IMG/VR virus record: IMGVR_UViG_3300033571_011832
Coordinates: 1 to 46,919 of that record
Length of the DNA: 46,919 nucleotides
Direction: 5' to 3' (one strand)
Origin: a virus
Below the pieces are notes generated by a model, which saw only the letters and a list, made by a program, of their open reading frames with translations, had not been told where the DNA came from and did not search any database. Made by a program: the position numbers and the translations under genes. Shown here piece by piece: positions 22,482 to 30,110 of this stretch. Numbering within the stretch: the first letter of the stretch is position 1; each line of letters starts with the position of its first letter.

Positions 22482-22567
22482 ATTGCAAATTCCCCATTGC
22501 ATTGCAAACTCGCCGGGGGGGGTATTGCAAACCCGCCAGCACCCCTTATTGCAAACTCGCCGGCCCG
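22482..22567. repeat. Four ATTGCAAA iterons
   Basis: ATTGCAAA begins at 22482, 22501, 22524 and 22548. In three units it is followed by CTCGCCGG or CCCGCCAG. Spacings are 19, 23 and 24 bp. The last copy overlaps the end of the neighbouring gene, and a CCCCTTATTG word there recalls the ends of elements A and C. Confidence 0.75.
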
Positions 22568-22908
22568 CTATTCACCGGCCAATCGACGCCGATGGTGCGC
22601 AGGTCTTGTACGAGGCGCACGAGGTCGGGGTTCTTGTCTATCCACAGGCGCACGCGCTGCGCGGTCGTGATGATCTGCGGCCATGTGTCTGTTTCGACCG
22701 GGCCGAAATCCCAATCGCCGCGCGACACGCGGTCATTCCACACCGCAGCCATCAGCTTGCTGTCGTACTTGGCGATGATGTTGAAGGCGCGCGTCATTTC
22801 CTCGACAGCTTCGGCCATGCCGTCGAGCGTCGCCGCCTCTGGTGGAAGGTTATCCATGTCCAGAGGCGGCGAGGCCCAGCGCCTGAGAAGGTCGAACGGA
22901 TCGTCCAC
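22546..22908 (-). CDS. Hypothetical protein, 120 residues
   Basis: The start is GTG at 22908, three bases after the upstream stop. The product is acidic and helical (TLDGMAEAVEEMTRAFNIIAKYDSKLMAAVW), with a Trp-rich middle and IITTAQRVRLWIDKNPDLVRLVQDLRT. Its C-terminal codons overlap the last ATTGCAAA iteron. It is not recognised; as the last gene of the replication transcript beside the repeats it could be a DNA-binding accessory, but this is only a guess from position. Confidence 0.65.
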   Translation of the reverse strand: MDDPFDLLRRWASPPLDMDNLPPEAATLDGMAEAVEEMTRAFNIIAKYDSKLMAAVWNDRVSRGDWDFGPVETDTWPQIITTAQRVRLWIDKNPDLVRLVQDLRTIGVDWPVNSGPASLQ

Positions 22909-22910
22909 CG

Positions 22911-23132
22911 TTAGCCGATGGCTTGATCTTCGCTGCCGCCGAGTTGTTCGATCAGCGAGCGGTTGAACGCGATGAACGCATCGCGGGTCTCGTTGCCGGT
23001 CGCGGCGCGCGAGGCGTGCTGCGCGGCCTTCGAGACGATGTTCAGTACGTCCGCGCCGCTGAGTTGCGTGAGGCGATCAGGTTGCGCCACGGCGGCGGCG
23101 TTCTCGGTGTAGGGTGTTTCGGCCTTAGCCAT
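22911..23132 (-). CDS. Small hypothetical protein, 73 residues
   Basis: I chose ATG at 23132 because AAGGAG lies just upstream; the longer frame to 23207 is a shadow. The product starts MAKAETPYTENAAAVAQPDR and continues SGADVLNIVSKAAQHASRAA and RDAFIAFNRSLIEQLGGSED, mostly helical. It overlaps the upstream gene end by eight bases. No family is recognised. Confidence 0.65.
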   Translation of the reverse strand: MAKAETPYTENAAAVAQPDRLTQLSGADVLNIVSKAAQHASRAATGNETRDAFIAFNRSLIEQLGGSEDQAIG

Positions 23133-23484
23133 TGGTCTTCTCCTTGAGTGGTTTGTCAGTGCGAACGGCGATGTAGTGATAGCCTGCGCCGCGCTTGCCG
23201 TCTTCACGCCGCACAGGAAGTTGACAGAGAACGAGCACGCCGTCCTCAGCGTATTGGAAAGCCGCCAGCGCTTGCCGGTGGATCATATCGCTGGTCTCGG
23301 TGCGCTTGGGGTGCTTGTCGCCCAATTGCAGCGGCAGATAGTGCTCGCGCGCTTTGGCGAGATCGCCAACGTGGTACGCGATCCGTGCGCCGGGCTTCGT
23401 GTTGCGCACCCACGAGTGCAGCGCGCCGAGGCGCAGCTTCGCCGGTGGAGCCATGCGCGGCCCTGCCTCAATCTCGTGTCTCAT
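23125..23484 (-). CDS. Hypothetical protein, 119 residues
   Basis: This basic protein has a Lys/Arg-rich N-terminus and a central segment GARIAYHVGDLAKAREHYLP, followed by helices and AGYHYIAVRTDKP. GAAGGA precedes the ATG, which overlaps the upstream stop (TATGA). The YHVGDLA motif with a preceding WVRNTKPG recurs in phage small proteins that I cannot assign a function. A nucleic-acid-related role would fit the location in the replication block. Confidence 0.65.
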   Translation of the reverse strand: MRHEIEAGPRMAPPAKLRLGALHSWVRNTKPGARIAYHVGDLAKAREHYLPLQLGDKHPKRTETSDMIHRQALAAFQYAEDGVLVLCQLPVRREDGKRGAGYHYIAVRTDKPLKEKTNG

Positions 23485-24050
23485 AGTCCTTCGCCTCTCA
23501 CTATCAAAATCTTGTTGGGTTGTATTGAAGCATTCCTGCCGTTCGCTGGCTGGAAGGTCATGTGGGCAGGGTTGATGCAGCGCGTGTCCTTACAGGCCAT
23601 CTTGACTTGCCAATGCGAACGCGGGTGCTCGAAGTGGACGCGCGTACCTGTGTCTTCGCGTGTGAAGCCCTCGACGAAGCCCGCTGATGGGTCTTCGAGG
23701 CCGTCCCACTCGTAGAAGATTTCCGCGATCCACGGACGCGCGCGGACGACTTCGTTCTTCCAGCCCTGTCTCTCGTAGAACACCATCACCCGAATAAGGG
23801 GGTTTTCCTTGAACTCGAATTGCTGGTCGCCTTTGGTGCGAACAGACCTCGGGCGCTGGCGCGTGGTCATAAACCAGCAGCCATCGAAACCCAAAGGACG
23901 AGACACGCGCCACTCGATCTCGGCTAGCCATTCAGGCGGCACCTCGGATAAGGGGGTGTGCGCGCCGATCAAGTTGCGTTTTAGTTTCGGCGGTCTTGAC
24001 CAGAGCAGTTTTTGCTCCCGCTCGCTCCACACGCCAATGAGTTGCGACAT
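23481..24050 (-). CDS. Putative HNH-like nuclease
   Basis: The 189-residue product ends with CKDTRCINPAHMTFQPANG, a C-x4-C-x2-P-x-H pattern typical of the core of one HNH-endonuclease group. The fit is suggestive rather than complete, since I do not see a clear upstream DH pair. I chose ATG at 24050, which has GAGGAG upstream, over an in-frame TTG at 24080. It overlaps the upstream nuclease-like gene by 119 bases, which is unusual. Confidence 0.55.
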   Translation of the reverse strand: MSQLIGVWSEREQKLLWSRPPKLKRNLIGAHTPLSEVPPEWLAEIEWRVSRPLGFDGCWFMTTRQRPRSVRTKGDQQFEFKENPLIRVMVFYERQGWKNEVVRARPWIAEIFYEWDGLEDPSAGFVEGFTREDTGTRVHFEHPRSHWQVKMACKDTRCINPAHMTFQPANGRNASIQPNKILIVRGEGL

Positions 24051-24462
24051 GAGATCGTATCTCCTCGATAGGGTCGGCAAACGGTAGGATCAGAGAGTGA
24101 TCGAACCGCTCGTGTTGTCGCGCGGCTAGATACTCGATGGTCTGCACTCGCTTCCCGTACTTCAACCCCATGTCCCAAAAAACCACAACGTAGCAGTTAC
24201 AGCCACGCAAGGACAAATCTCTGAGCATCACTTTCTGTTGCTCGTCGAAGTGTCGCCAAAACGAGATCGAGCGGTCGCTATAAAACTCGATCCACTTGAA
24301 CTCCATCCAGAAGTTCGGCGCGGCGTAGTTATCCGGCCAGCCCTTCTCTATCTTGTGCTCGCACTTACGCATCATCCCGCCGATCTCATTAATGGCGTCG
24401 CGGTAGCGGCGTTCGTAGGGCCGCTCCTGCTTACGCACGTTAATGAGTTTTTTGCGGGGCAT
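23932..24462 (-). CDS. Putative PD-(D/E)XK nuclease (VRR-NUC-like)
   Basis: This 176-residue protein contains KCEHKIEKGWPDNYAAPNFWMEFKWIEF near residues 33-60. A Glu, then PD, then E-x-K spaced in this way is the pattern of VRR-NUC and related resolvase-like nucleases. The C-terminal 40 residues lie in the long overlap with the next gene and look less ordered. The start overlaps the upstream stop as TAATG. It could resolve or trim replication intermediates; the catalytic call is by motif only. Confidence 0.6.
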   Translation of the reverse strand: MPRKKLINVRKQERPYERRYRDAINEIGGMMRKCEHKIEKGWPDNYAAPNFWMEFKWIEFYSDRSISFWRHFDEQQKVMLRDLSLRGCNCYVVVFWDMGLKYGKRVQTIEYLAARQHERFDHSLILPFADPIEEIRSHVATHWRVERAGAKTALVKTAETKTQLDRRAHPLIRGAA

Positions 24463-24761
24463 TAGCCGTTCGCTGCGACCTGCGCAGCGGTCGGCGCACC
24501 GACGAAGCGCATCTGTGTCGGGATCAGCGTCGTGAAGTCGTCGGACGCCGAATAGAGCACCGTGTTGAGGTCGATGCCGTGCTTGATCGCCTGATCTTGC
24601 CAGAACAGACGCATGTCCTGCGCGACGGCGGCGGCACGCTGCTCGTACTGAGCTTGGAAGTCAGCCGTCATCTTTTGCAGCGCGTTCTCACGCGCCACCA
24701 GCGCCGCCAGCTTCGCTTGATCCGCCTTCTCCAACGGGATCGCTTGGGGTAGGTTCGTCAT
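24462..24761 (-). CDS. Hypothetical helical protein, 99 residues
   Basis: The product MTNLPQAIPLEKADQAKLAALVARENALQKMTADFQAQYEQRAAAVAQDM is a long helix with coiled-coil character, then a short domain (DLNTVLYSASDDFTTLIPTQ). GAGGAG precedes the ATG. It overlaps the 3' end of the polymerase gene by 74 bases, so it is translated from the same message. It is not recognised. Confidence 0.7.
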   Translation of the reverse strand: MTNLPQAIPLEKADQAKLAALVARENALQKMTADFQAQYEQRAAAVAQDMRLFWQDQAIKHGIDLNTVLYSASDDFTTLIPTQMRFVGAPTAAQVAANG

Positions 24762-27639
24762 TCTCTTTCTCCTCTAAGAAGTCGCTCACTTCGACAACTC
24801 TATCGACCATGAGCCAACGTCCGCTGTCGTTTATACACGTTCCGCGCACGAGGAACAGCTTACCTTCGCTGTCTTGGTCATGCCAAATCGTCGCACCCAT
24901 GTCCGCGTACTTAAAGCGGTTCACCGTGCAGCCGATCTCGCCGGTGCCGTCGTCGAGGATCATGTTGAGGAAGTGCTGCGGGCCAGCGTTCTTGCCACCG
25001 CCGCGCTTTGCCACGCGCTCGGGATCGTTGCTGTCGCGCAGCGTCTTCTTCTTCAACACGCCGCAGATCAGATACGAACCCCTGCCTACGGGCACCTCGC
25101 AGATGCGATGGGCAGGGCCGGTCACGCCAGCGGGTGTGTTCTTCGTCTTGAAGTCGTCGGGGCTGTCGTAGAGCGGGCGCAGCTTGCGTTGCAGGCGGCC
25201 CACGTCCGCCCACGCCCAATTCTCCGGGTCTTCGATCTTCTTCAACACGCCGGGGCCGATCTTGGCCTTCCACGACGGGCCGGTCTCGTCACGCAGCGCG
25301 ACGATCTTCTCGGCGGTCTTGAGGCCGATGCCCTTCACGTTCAGGAAGCCGCCGATCAGCGCCCCGTCTTCGATGCGCCAGTTGACGCCGCTGCGCTCCG
25401 CGTCGAACGGGATGATCGTCACGTCATCCCTTTCTAGCTCTTGCAGCAGCGCCTTCGAGCCTTCTTCGTCCTTCGCGTTCAGTAGTTGCGCGTGGCCGTA
25501 TTCAAGCGGGAAGTGCGCCTTCAAGTAAGCGGTGATGTAGCTCACCATCGAGTAGGCGACGGCGTGCGAGAAGTTGAAGGCGTAGCTGCCGCTTTCCTCC
25601 ATCTGGTGCCACAGGGACTTGGCGATTTTCTCGCCAACCTTGACCCCTGCGTTTTTCAAAAATTGGTCTTCAAATTTTTTCAATTCCTCGGGCAATTTCT
25701 TTCCTATTGCGCGGCGGAATTTGTTCGTGTCTTCGATGGAGAAGTCCGCGATGTAGCGGACGATGTTCATCATCTGCTCCTGATAGATCACGGTGCCGTA
25801 GGTGTCGCCAAGGTACGGCTCTAGCAGCGGGTGCTCGAAGGACATTTCCTCGTCGCCGCGCCGACGCTTCACCCAATTACCTGCGGCACCACCTTCCAGC
25901 GGGCCAGGGCGAGCGAGAGAGGTGAGGGCGCAGAGATCGGAGAACCGATCAACGGTGATCTGGCGCGTGAGGCCGCGCACCGTGCTGCCTTCAAACTGGA
26001 ACACACCAGTAAGAAGGTCGCGGCGGAAAAGATCGAACGTCTCGTCGTTGTCGAGAGGCAGTTTGTAAAGCTGTTGGACATCAAGCCCGGCCTCTTTGCA
26101 GCAGTCCTCGATCACGCTGAGCGTGCGCAGGCCCAGCGCGTCCATCTTCAACGCGCCGATTTCCTCAGCGTCCTTCAACGTGAGCGCGGCGACGCTTTCC
26201 TCGTCCACCGAGGCGTAGCGCGTGATGTCGTCGGCGGTGACGACGATGCCTGCGGCGTGGACACCATGGTGGCGTGGCTGGCCTTCGAGAAGCGCGGCCT
26301 TCTTGAAGTTGGGGAATTGCTCGACGACCATAGCGATTGCTTTGTCTTCGAACGCTTCCTCAAGCGTCATGTCTTCTCCCATGAGACGCGCCACCAGCCG
26401 AGAGGTTTCGAATGGGACTTTGAGGGCGCGGGCGGTGTCGTTTAGGGCCGACTTGCCCGCGAGTTCAGCAACCGTACCGATCTTAGCGACGCGAGCGGCA
26501 CCATAGGTCGCAATAAGGTGGGTAAGAATCTCTCCCCGCGATCTGTCGGGGAAGTCAACGTCAATGTCGGGCCAGTCATTCCGCGTGATGTCGATAAACC
26601 GCTCGAACAGCGTTCCATGCACGATTGGATCGACCTCAGTAATTCCGAGGAGATAGCAGACGAGACTGCCTCCCGAACTGCCGCGACCTGGGCCGACGAA
26701 CATTCGTTGCTTGGCCCATCCAACAAGCTCTCCGACGAATAGGAAATAATCTGCGAAGTTTTTAGCTCGGATGACTTCAAGTTCGGCGTCCAGCCGCTCT
26801 CGGTACACGCCGGTTCCGACGTTGATTTCTCGGGTGGCGGCTCCGTCAATGCAAAGCTGATGGAGTTTTGTCTGCGCATCTTCGAATGTAATGTTGCGGG
26901 CTTTGGGAACGCGGACGGTTGCTGCCCCAGCAGCCACATATCCTTCGGCAACATCGAAAGCTCGTCCAATAATGTCGTCCGAAACTTTGAATTGGGCGAG
27001 GCCATGTCGATACTCTTTCTCCGACATCATGTGATGCACCGGCAGATCAATGTCACCGATGCGCTGCATGTTCGACGTGGCGCGGACCATATCATAGCCG
27101 TCGCGGTGTTCGATGCGGGGGAATGACGCACCCAACGCAGCGATGGGCGTGCAGTCGCCGCTCTTAATCATACCGATCATGTGGCCGGGCGCGGGGCGCA
27201 GCGCCACCGGGTAGCCCTGTGCAGCGGGGATGTCGCGCGTCTCAATGCGGACGTGCTCTACGATCACGCCGATGCCGCGCGTCTTAAGCTCGCGCACTTG
27301 GTTCCACGTCAGCCGTGGCCGGTAGAACATCTGCGACTTGGCCCTGCCCATCGCCTTGTAGATTTCCTGCAAGCCATCCTGATTGATGGCGACCAGGGTG
27401 ACGAGATCGTGGCGGGGGTCTTTGTCGAGTTGAAGCACGACGGGCAGGGTGATGCCGAACACAGGGAGGATGTCGGCCTTCAAGCATTCCTTCTGGAACT
27501 GGATGTGACCCCAAGTGGAGCAGTAGTCCGCGAGACCCAAGACACGAAGCCCGAGTTCCGAGGCACGCTTCACGATCTGCTTCGGCGTGCCATACGCACG
27601 CAGGAAGCTGTAGCTAGAGCGAGTGTTTAGGTGGATCAT
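24688..27639 (-). CDS. dnaE: DNA polymerase III alpha subunit (DnaE-type)
   Basis: This 983-residue family C polymerase has an N-terminal PHP domain (HLNTRSSYSFLRAYGT and GLADYCSTWGH). The palm carries GPGRGSSGGS (residues 316-325), PDIDVDF (Asp360, Asp362) and KMDALGLRTL (Asp500), so the catalytic triad is complete. A helix-hairpin-helix (NVKGIGLKTAEKI) and an OB-like region (ICGVLKKKT to NDSGRWLMVDRVVEV) follow. It is shorter than E. coli DnaE (about 1,160). The first PHP motif reads HLN where HxH is usual, so PHP nuclease activity is doubtful; a separate DnaQ-type exonuclease is encoded nearby. No clamp gene is seen. Confidence 0.95.
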   Translation of the reverse strand: MIHLNTRSSYSFLRAYGTPKQIVKRASELGLRVLGLADYCSTWGHIQFQKECLKADILPVFGITLPVVLQLDKDPRHDLVTLVAINQDGLQEIYKAMGRAKSQMFYRPRLTWNQVRELKTRGIGVIVEHVRIETRDIPAAQGYPVALRPAPGHMIGMIKSGDCTPIAALGASFPRIEHRDGYDMVRATSNMQRIGDIDLPVHHMMSEKEYRHGLAQFKVSDDIIGRAFDVAEGYVAAGAATVRVPKARNITFEDAQTKLHQLCIDGAATREINVGTGVYRERLDAELEVIRAKNFADYFLFVGELVGWAKQRMFVGPGRGSSGGSLVCYLLGITEVDPIVHGTLFERFIDITRNDWPDIDVDFPDRSRGEILTHLIATYGAARVAKIGTVAELAGKSALNDTARALKVPFETSRLVARLMGEDMTLEEAFEDKAIAMVVEQFPNFKKAALLEGQPRHHGVHAAGIVVTADDITRYASVDEESVAALTLKDAEEIGALKMDALGLRTLSVIEDCCKEAGLDVQQLYKLPLDNDETFDLFRRDLLTGVFQFEGSTVRGLTRQITVDRFSDLCALTSLARPGPLEGGAAGNWVKRRRGDEEMSFEHPLLEPYLGDTYGTVIYQEQMMNIVRYIADFSIEDTNKFRRAIGKKLPEELKKFEDQFLKNAGVKVGEKIAKSLWHQMEESGSYAFNFSHAVAYSMVSYITAYLKAHFPLEYGHAQLLNAKDEEGSKALLQELERDDVTIIPFDAERSGVNWRIEDGALIGGFLNVKGIGLKTAEKIVALRDETGPSWKAKIGPGVLKKIEDPENWAWADVGRLQRKLRPLYDSPDDFKTKNTPAGVTGPAHRICEVPVGRGSYLICGVLKKKTLRDSNDPERVAKRGGGKNAGPQHFLNMILDDGTGEIGCTVNRFKYADMGATIWHDQDSEGKLFLVRGTCINDSGRWLMVDRVVEVSDFLEEKENDEPTPSDPVGEGGSSEAGGAGGA

Positions 27640-27957
27640 TTAGTTTACTTTTGTTGTGTCGAAATCAAACTCGCCGCCGCGAAGCTTCTCCATCATTTTC
27701 CCGATGTCGCACAGTGCGCTTCCCCACGGAAGCATGTTCTTTGGCATGTTATCTCGTTCTTCTGTTGTGAAGAATAGATTGTCGCCAATTATGTGGATGA
27801 TAGAGCCGACCATAACCCGACCCTGGTGGGGGTGTTTTGCAAACACGTCCATAACCAAAATCTTGTCATCGTTGACAGTTCTATTATCGACAAGCTTGAT
27901 GTCGATAGAACCTAGAGCGGCTTCTAAGCCAACAATTTCATAATCAGTTAGGTCCAC
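27640..27957 (-). CDS. Hypothetical protein, 105 residues
   Basis: I chose GTG at 27957 because TAGGAGAG lies six bases before it; the longer frame from a TTG at 28011 runs back into the upstream gene. The product is a mixed alpha/beta protein (VDLTDYEIVGLEAALGSIDI, KILVMDVFAKHPHQGRVMVGS, HIIGDNLFFTTEERD). It abuts the polymerase start. Its function is unknown. Confidence 0.65.
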   Translation of the reverse strand: MDLTDYEIVGLEAALGSIDIKLVDNRTVNDDKILVMDVFAKHPHQGRVMVGSIIHIIGDNLFFTTEERDNMPKNMLPWGSALCDIGKMMEKLRGGEFDFDTTKVN

Positions 27958-27968
27958 TTTATTCTCTC

Positions 27969-28127
27969 CTATAAGTCCCACTCGTATAACGCTTCGCGGG
28001 CCGCGCGCCAAGGCGGCGTGCCCTTCTTAATCTCGCGGTCGTAGTAGTCACGCACCTCGTCTTCGAGGCCGTGCTCCTTGGCGATGTTGATCGCCCACTG
28101 CCGCGCCCTGTCTTCTTCGGCGCTCAC
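27969..28127 (-). CDS. Small acidic protein, 52 residues
   Basis: GTG at 28127 overlaps the upstream TGA (GTGA), and the stop is at 27969. The product (SAEEDRARQWAINIAKEHG, then LEDEVRDYYDREIKKGTPPW) is a charged helical protein ending YEWDL. Repeated phage proteins of this type are often short helical adaptors. No function can be assigned. Confidence 0.65.
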   Translation of the reverse strand: MSAEEDRARQWAINIAKEHGLEDEVRDYYDREIKKGTPPWRAAREALYEWDL

Positions 28128-28372
28128 TCTGGATCGCCTAGCATATCGACAAGCTCCATCGCCTCAGACATTGCCTTTAGCTCATCGGCCAGTAGGCCGC
28201 GAAGAACATCGCCGTTGCCGTTCGTGCCATAGAAGGCGATGCTCTTGCCAGCAGGCTTCATGCAAATGCCGACTTGTCGCTTCTCTTTTTCAAGAGCAAA
28301 AACTTCGAACAGTCTGCAATGCACGCCTTCGACAACGCCGCCCGGCTTCTCTACGATAACAGTGTTTGCCAT
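28124..28372 (-). CDS. Small hypothetical protein, 82 residues
   Basis: The true start is ATG at 28372 (MANTVIVEKPGGVVEGVHC); the long upstream extension is a shadow of the neighbouring gene. Alternating hydrophobic residues (LFEVFALEKEKRQVGICMKP, GKSIAFYGTNGNGDV) suggest a beta domain, and a helical C-terminus follows. Both ends overlap neighbours by one to four bases. Function is unknown. Confidence 0.65.
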   Translation of the reverse strand: MANTVIVEKPGGVVEGVHCRLFEVFALEKEKRQVGICMKPAGKSIAFYGTNGNGDVLRGLLADELKAMSEAMELVDMLGDPE

Positions 28373-28878
28373 TATACTATCTCCAACTCTGACATGGGTC
28401 GTAGCTTTTCCAACGCCACGCGGACGTGTGGGCGACCGCGCCACGCTTTCAGGTCGCATTCCTCGCTGTTGGCGAGTACATCTTTCGAGTTGATCCAGCC
28501 CAGGAACTCGACCTCGTGTGCGCGCTCGTCGTAGCGCGACATCACGAACGTGTCGCAGCGGTCGAGGTTCTTGGTGCCGACCACCATGCCGGTGCAGTTC
28601 GGTGGCCCCGACTTCACGTCGATGCGGCGACCATTCGATAGCTGGTAGTCCCACCCACCGTCGCCTTTGAGTTCGACATCACCCCGGAATTGACCACTCA
28701 GGGTATCCGAAAGTAGGGAGAACGCAAACTCGCAGACGGTCGAGCGCACCTCCATCCGTATCCGCTTCTCCTTGTCTTCGGGGCCGGTCTTAGACCCCTT
28801 CGCCATGTGCCCCTCGGCGCGGGCGTGCGCGATGGCGCGGCAGTAGCGGTACGGGCTAGAGTGGATACGGACTTTCAC
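28372..28878 (-). CDS. Putative PD-(D/E)XK-type nuclease
   Basis: GTG at 28878 overlaps the upstream TGA. The 168-residue product has WDYQLSNGRRIDVKSGP near residues 78-94. An upstream acidic residue, a D and then D-V-K in a strand-turn-strand setting match restriction-endonuclease-like folds. The C-terminus (KAWRGRPHVRVALEKLRPM) is basic. A role in DNA processing or host-DNA degradation is possible. The assignment is motif-based. Confidence 0.6.
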   Translation of the reverse strand: MKVRIHSSPYRYCRAIAHARAEGHMAKGSKTGPEDKEKRIRMEVRSTVCEFAFSLLSDTLSGQFRGDVELKGDGGWDYQLSNGRRIDVKSGPPNCTGMVVGTKNLDRCDTFVMSRYDERAHEVEFLGWINSKDVLANSEECDLKAWRGRPHVRVALEKLRPMSELEIV

Positions 28879-29138
28879 TTGTCGTACTCCACCAACAAGC
28901 TCTCTGTTGCAGCGAGCGCGTCGTTGAGTTCTTCGCGATACAGCTTGAGCGCAGCAACCAGCCTCTCTGTGTTGGTGGGTCCGTCTGCGGGGTAGCGGCT
29001 GTCGTGGCCGAACCGCACGATCTTCGCGATGCACTCGTTGACGTTGAGGGCTTCGCGTATAACCTCCGCGCTTTCCTCGATCACATGCGCCGACTTACCG
29101 GCGCGGTCGCCCGGCTTGGGGAGATATTGCTTGTGCAT
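28875..29138 (-). CDS. MazG-like nucleotide pyrophosphohydrolase
   Basis: The 87-residue product has KSAHVIEESAEVIREALNV and IVRFGHDSRYPADGPTNTERLVAAL, then a helix with EELNDAL. The E-E-x-x-E helix and a later E-x-x-D region are the metal-binding pattern of all-alpha MazG-like hydrolases, which cleave NTPs or dNTPs to monophosphates. It overlaps both neighbours slightly. It is one of three nucleotide-pool genes in this window. Confidence 0.7.
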   Translation of the reverse strand: MHKQYLPKPGDRAGKSAHVIEESAEVIREALNVNECIAKIVRFGHDSRYPADGPTNTERLVAALKLYREELNDALAATESLLVEYDK

Positions 29139-29734
29139 TATTCGTAGCCCAGCCCAGCGAGGCCGCCTTTCTCGATGAAGATTTCCACCGTCGCGGTGAT
29201 GTCAGCGAGTGCGTCGTGTGCGTCCTGTAGCTCGCGACCCATCACCACCTCGTACAACTCACCAAGCGTAGGTCGTTTGATCCCACGCTTCCCTGCCTTC
29301 TCGTACCAGTCGGCGGCCTGCTTCATCAAGTCGATGTGGCAGGGCGGCCAGGGGAACGCGGTGGACAGACCATAGCGCTCTAGCTGGTGCTTGAGGATAA
29401 CGTAGTCGAAATACTCACCGTTGTATGTGAGGCAGTGCGTCGCACCCACGAAGAAGTTAGCGAGTTCGGAGTGCGCCATCAGGAAGTTCGGCGCGTCCTT
29501 CACCGTGTCGGGGCCGATGCCGGTCTTCTCGATAGCCTCCGCGTGCCACCGCTCGTCCGGTAGCTCGGGGTCGATGTAGGTGTTGAGCGCCTTGGTGATG
29601 GCGTACTGGCCGTCACCGATGTACTCGACACACGCGGCACCGATCTGTGTGATGCCCGGTTGATCTTGCCAGCGCGGCGAGCCTTCGCTGAGGCGACCTG
29701 TCGTTTCAATGTCGAGCGCGATAATCTTAATCAT
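29138..29734 (-). CDS. DnaQ-like 3'-5' exonuclease (DEDDh)
   Basis: This 198-residue exonuclease has the three motifs in order: IALDIETTG (Asp8, Glu10), LTYNGEYFDYVIL and DAHDALADITAT. The spacing and the His five residues before the last Asp make it DEDDh class. It is the likely proofreading or repair partner of the DnaE-type polymerase encoded downstream. The start overlaps the upstream gene as GATGATTAA. Confidence 0.9.
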   Translation of the reverse strand: MIKIIALDIETTGRLSEGSPRWQDQPGITQIGAACVEYIGDGQYAITKALNTYIDPELPDERWHAEAIEKTGIGPDTVKDAPNFLMAHSELANFFVGATHCLTYNGEYFDYVILKHQLERYGLSTAFPWPPCHIDLMKQAADWYEKAGKRGIKRPTLGELYEVVMGRELQDAHDALADITATVEIFIEKGGLAGLGYE

Positions 29735-30110
29735 CTTTGGTAACGCCCTTATAGTTCTCGCGGGGATAGTCCTTCTTGCCGACGCCGCGCACCTGCATGG
29801 AGAACAGCACGAGCGCGTTCCACGCCACGCTCACCAGATGGTGCGACTTGGTTTCGTCGTCGTAGTCTTCGCCGCGCTCCCACGCTACGAGGTGGCGCTT
29901 GAGGGACGCCATCGTGTCGGACCACGACAGCCCCTTCTCCCAATTGCGCGGCGCGTACTTGATCGAGCCGAGGGTGAGGAGGTGGGCGAGGGCGTACAGC
30001 CATTCCCAAGGGATCAGGTCGATGCGGATTTTACCGGCGTTGAAGCGCAGCCCTTCTTCTGACTGCTCGTTCGCTGCGGTGTTACCTGGTGCTGGCTTGT
30101 CCTTAGACAT
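29727..30110 (-). CDS. dATP/dGTP diphosphohydrolase-like protein (DUF5664)
   Basis: This 127-residue protein matches the DUF5664 group: GLRFNAGKIRIDLIPWEWLYALAHLLTLGSIKYAPRNWEKG, then SLKRHLVAWERGEDYDDETKSHHLVSVAWNAL. The acidic helix and the His/Asp pattern resemble MazG-type hydrolases acting on purine deoxynucleotides. It lies next to the exonuclease and close to the MazG-like gene. It may balance or purge dNTP pools during replication. Confidence 0.85.
   Translation of the reverse strand: MSKDKPAPGNTAANEQSEEGLRFNAGKIRIDLIPWEWLYALAHLLTLGSIKYAPRNWEKGLSWSDTMASLKRHLVAWERGEDYDDETKSHHLVSVAWNALVLFSMQVRGVGKKDYPRENYKGVTKDD

Larger units (their letters stand above)
21639..22545. other. Gene-free region, candidate replication origin or control region
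   Basis: About 900 bp show no convincing gene on either strand. They contain three GTTAAC sites (21908, 21945, 21961) and two AAAACGGGACA words (21867, 21921). They also contain a five-unit 20-bp repeat array, a 16-bp perfect palindrome, a 9-bp inverted repeat around TAAATTC, a pair of 29-bp repeats and four ATTGCAA units. The region separates the replication genes from the CTAG-rich island. Iterons, palindromes and T/A-rich cores are usual for an origin, but an operator cluster would also fit. Confidence 0.6.

Noticed and set aside
22000-22567. CRISPR array
   Set aside because: The units are about 20 bp and directly adjacent or irregularly spaced. There are no unique spacers of constant length and no cas genes.
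28373-28654. N-terminal extension of the 82-residue gene to 176 residues
   Set aside because: The extra residues are Arg/His-rich shadow sequence of the nuclease-like gene in another frame. ATG at 28372 fits better.
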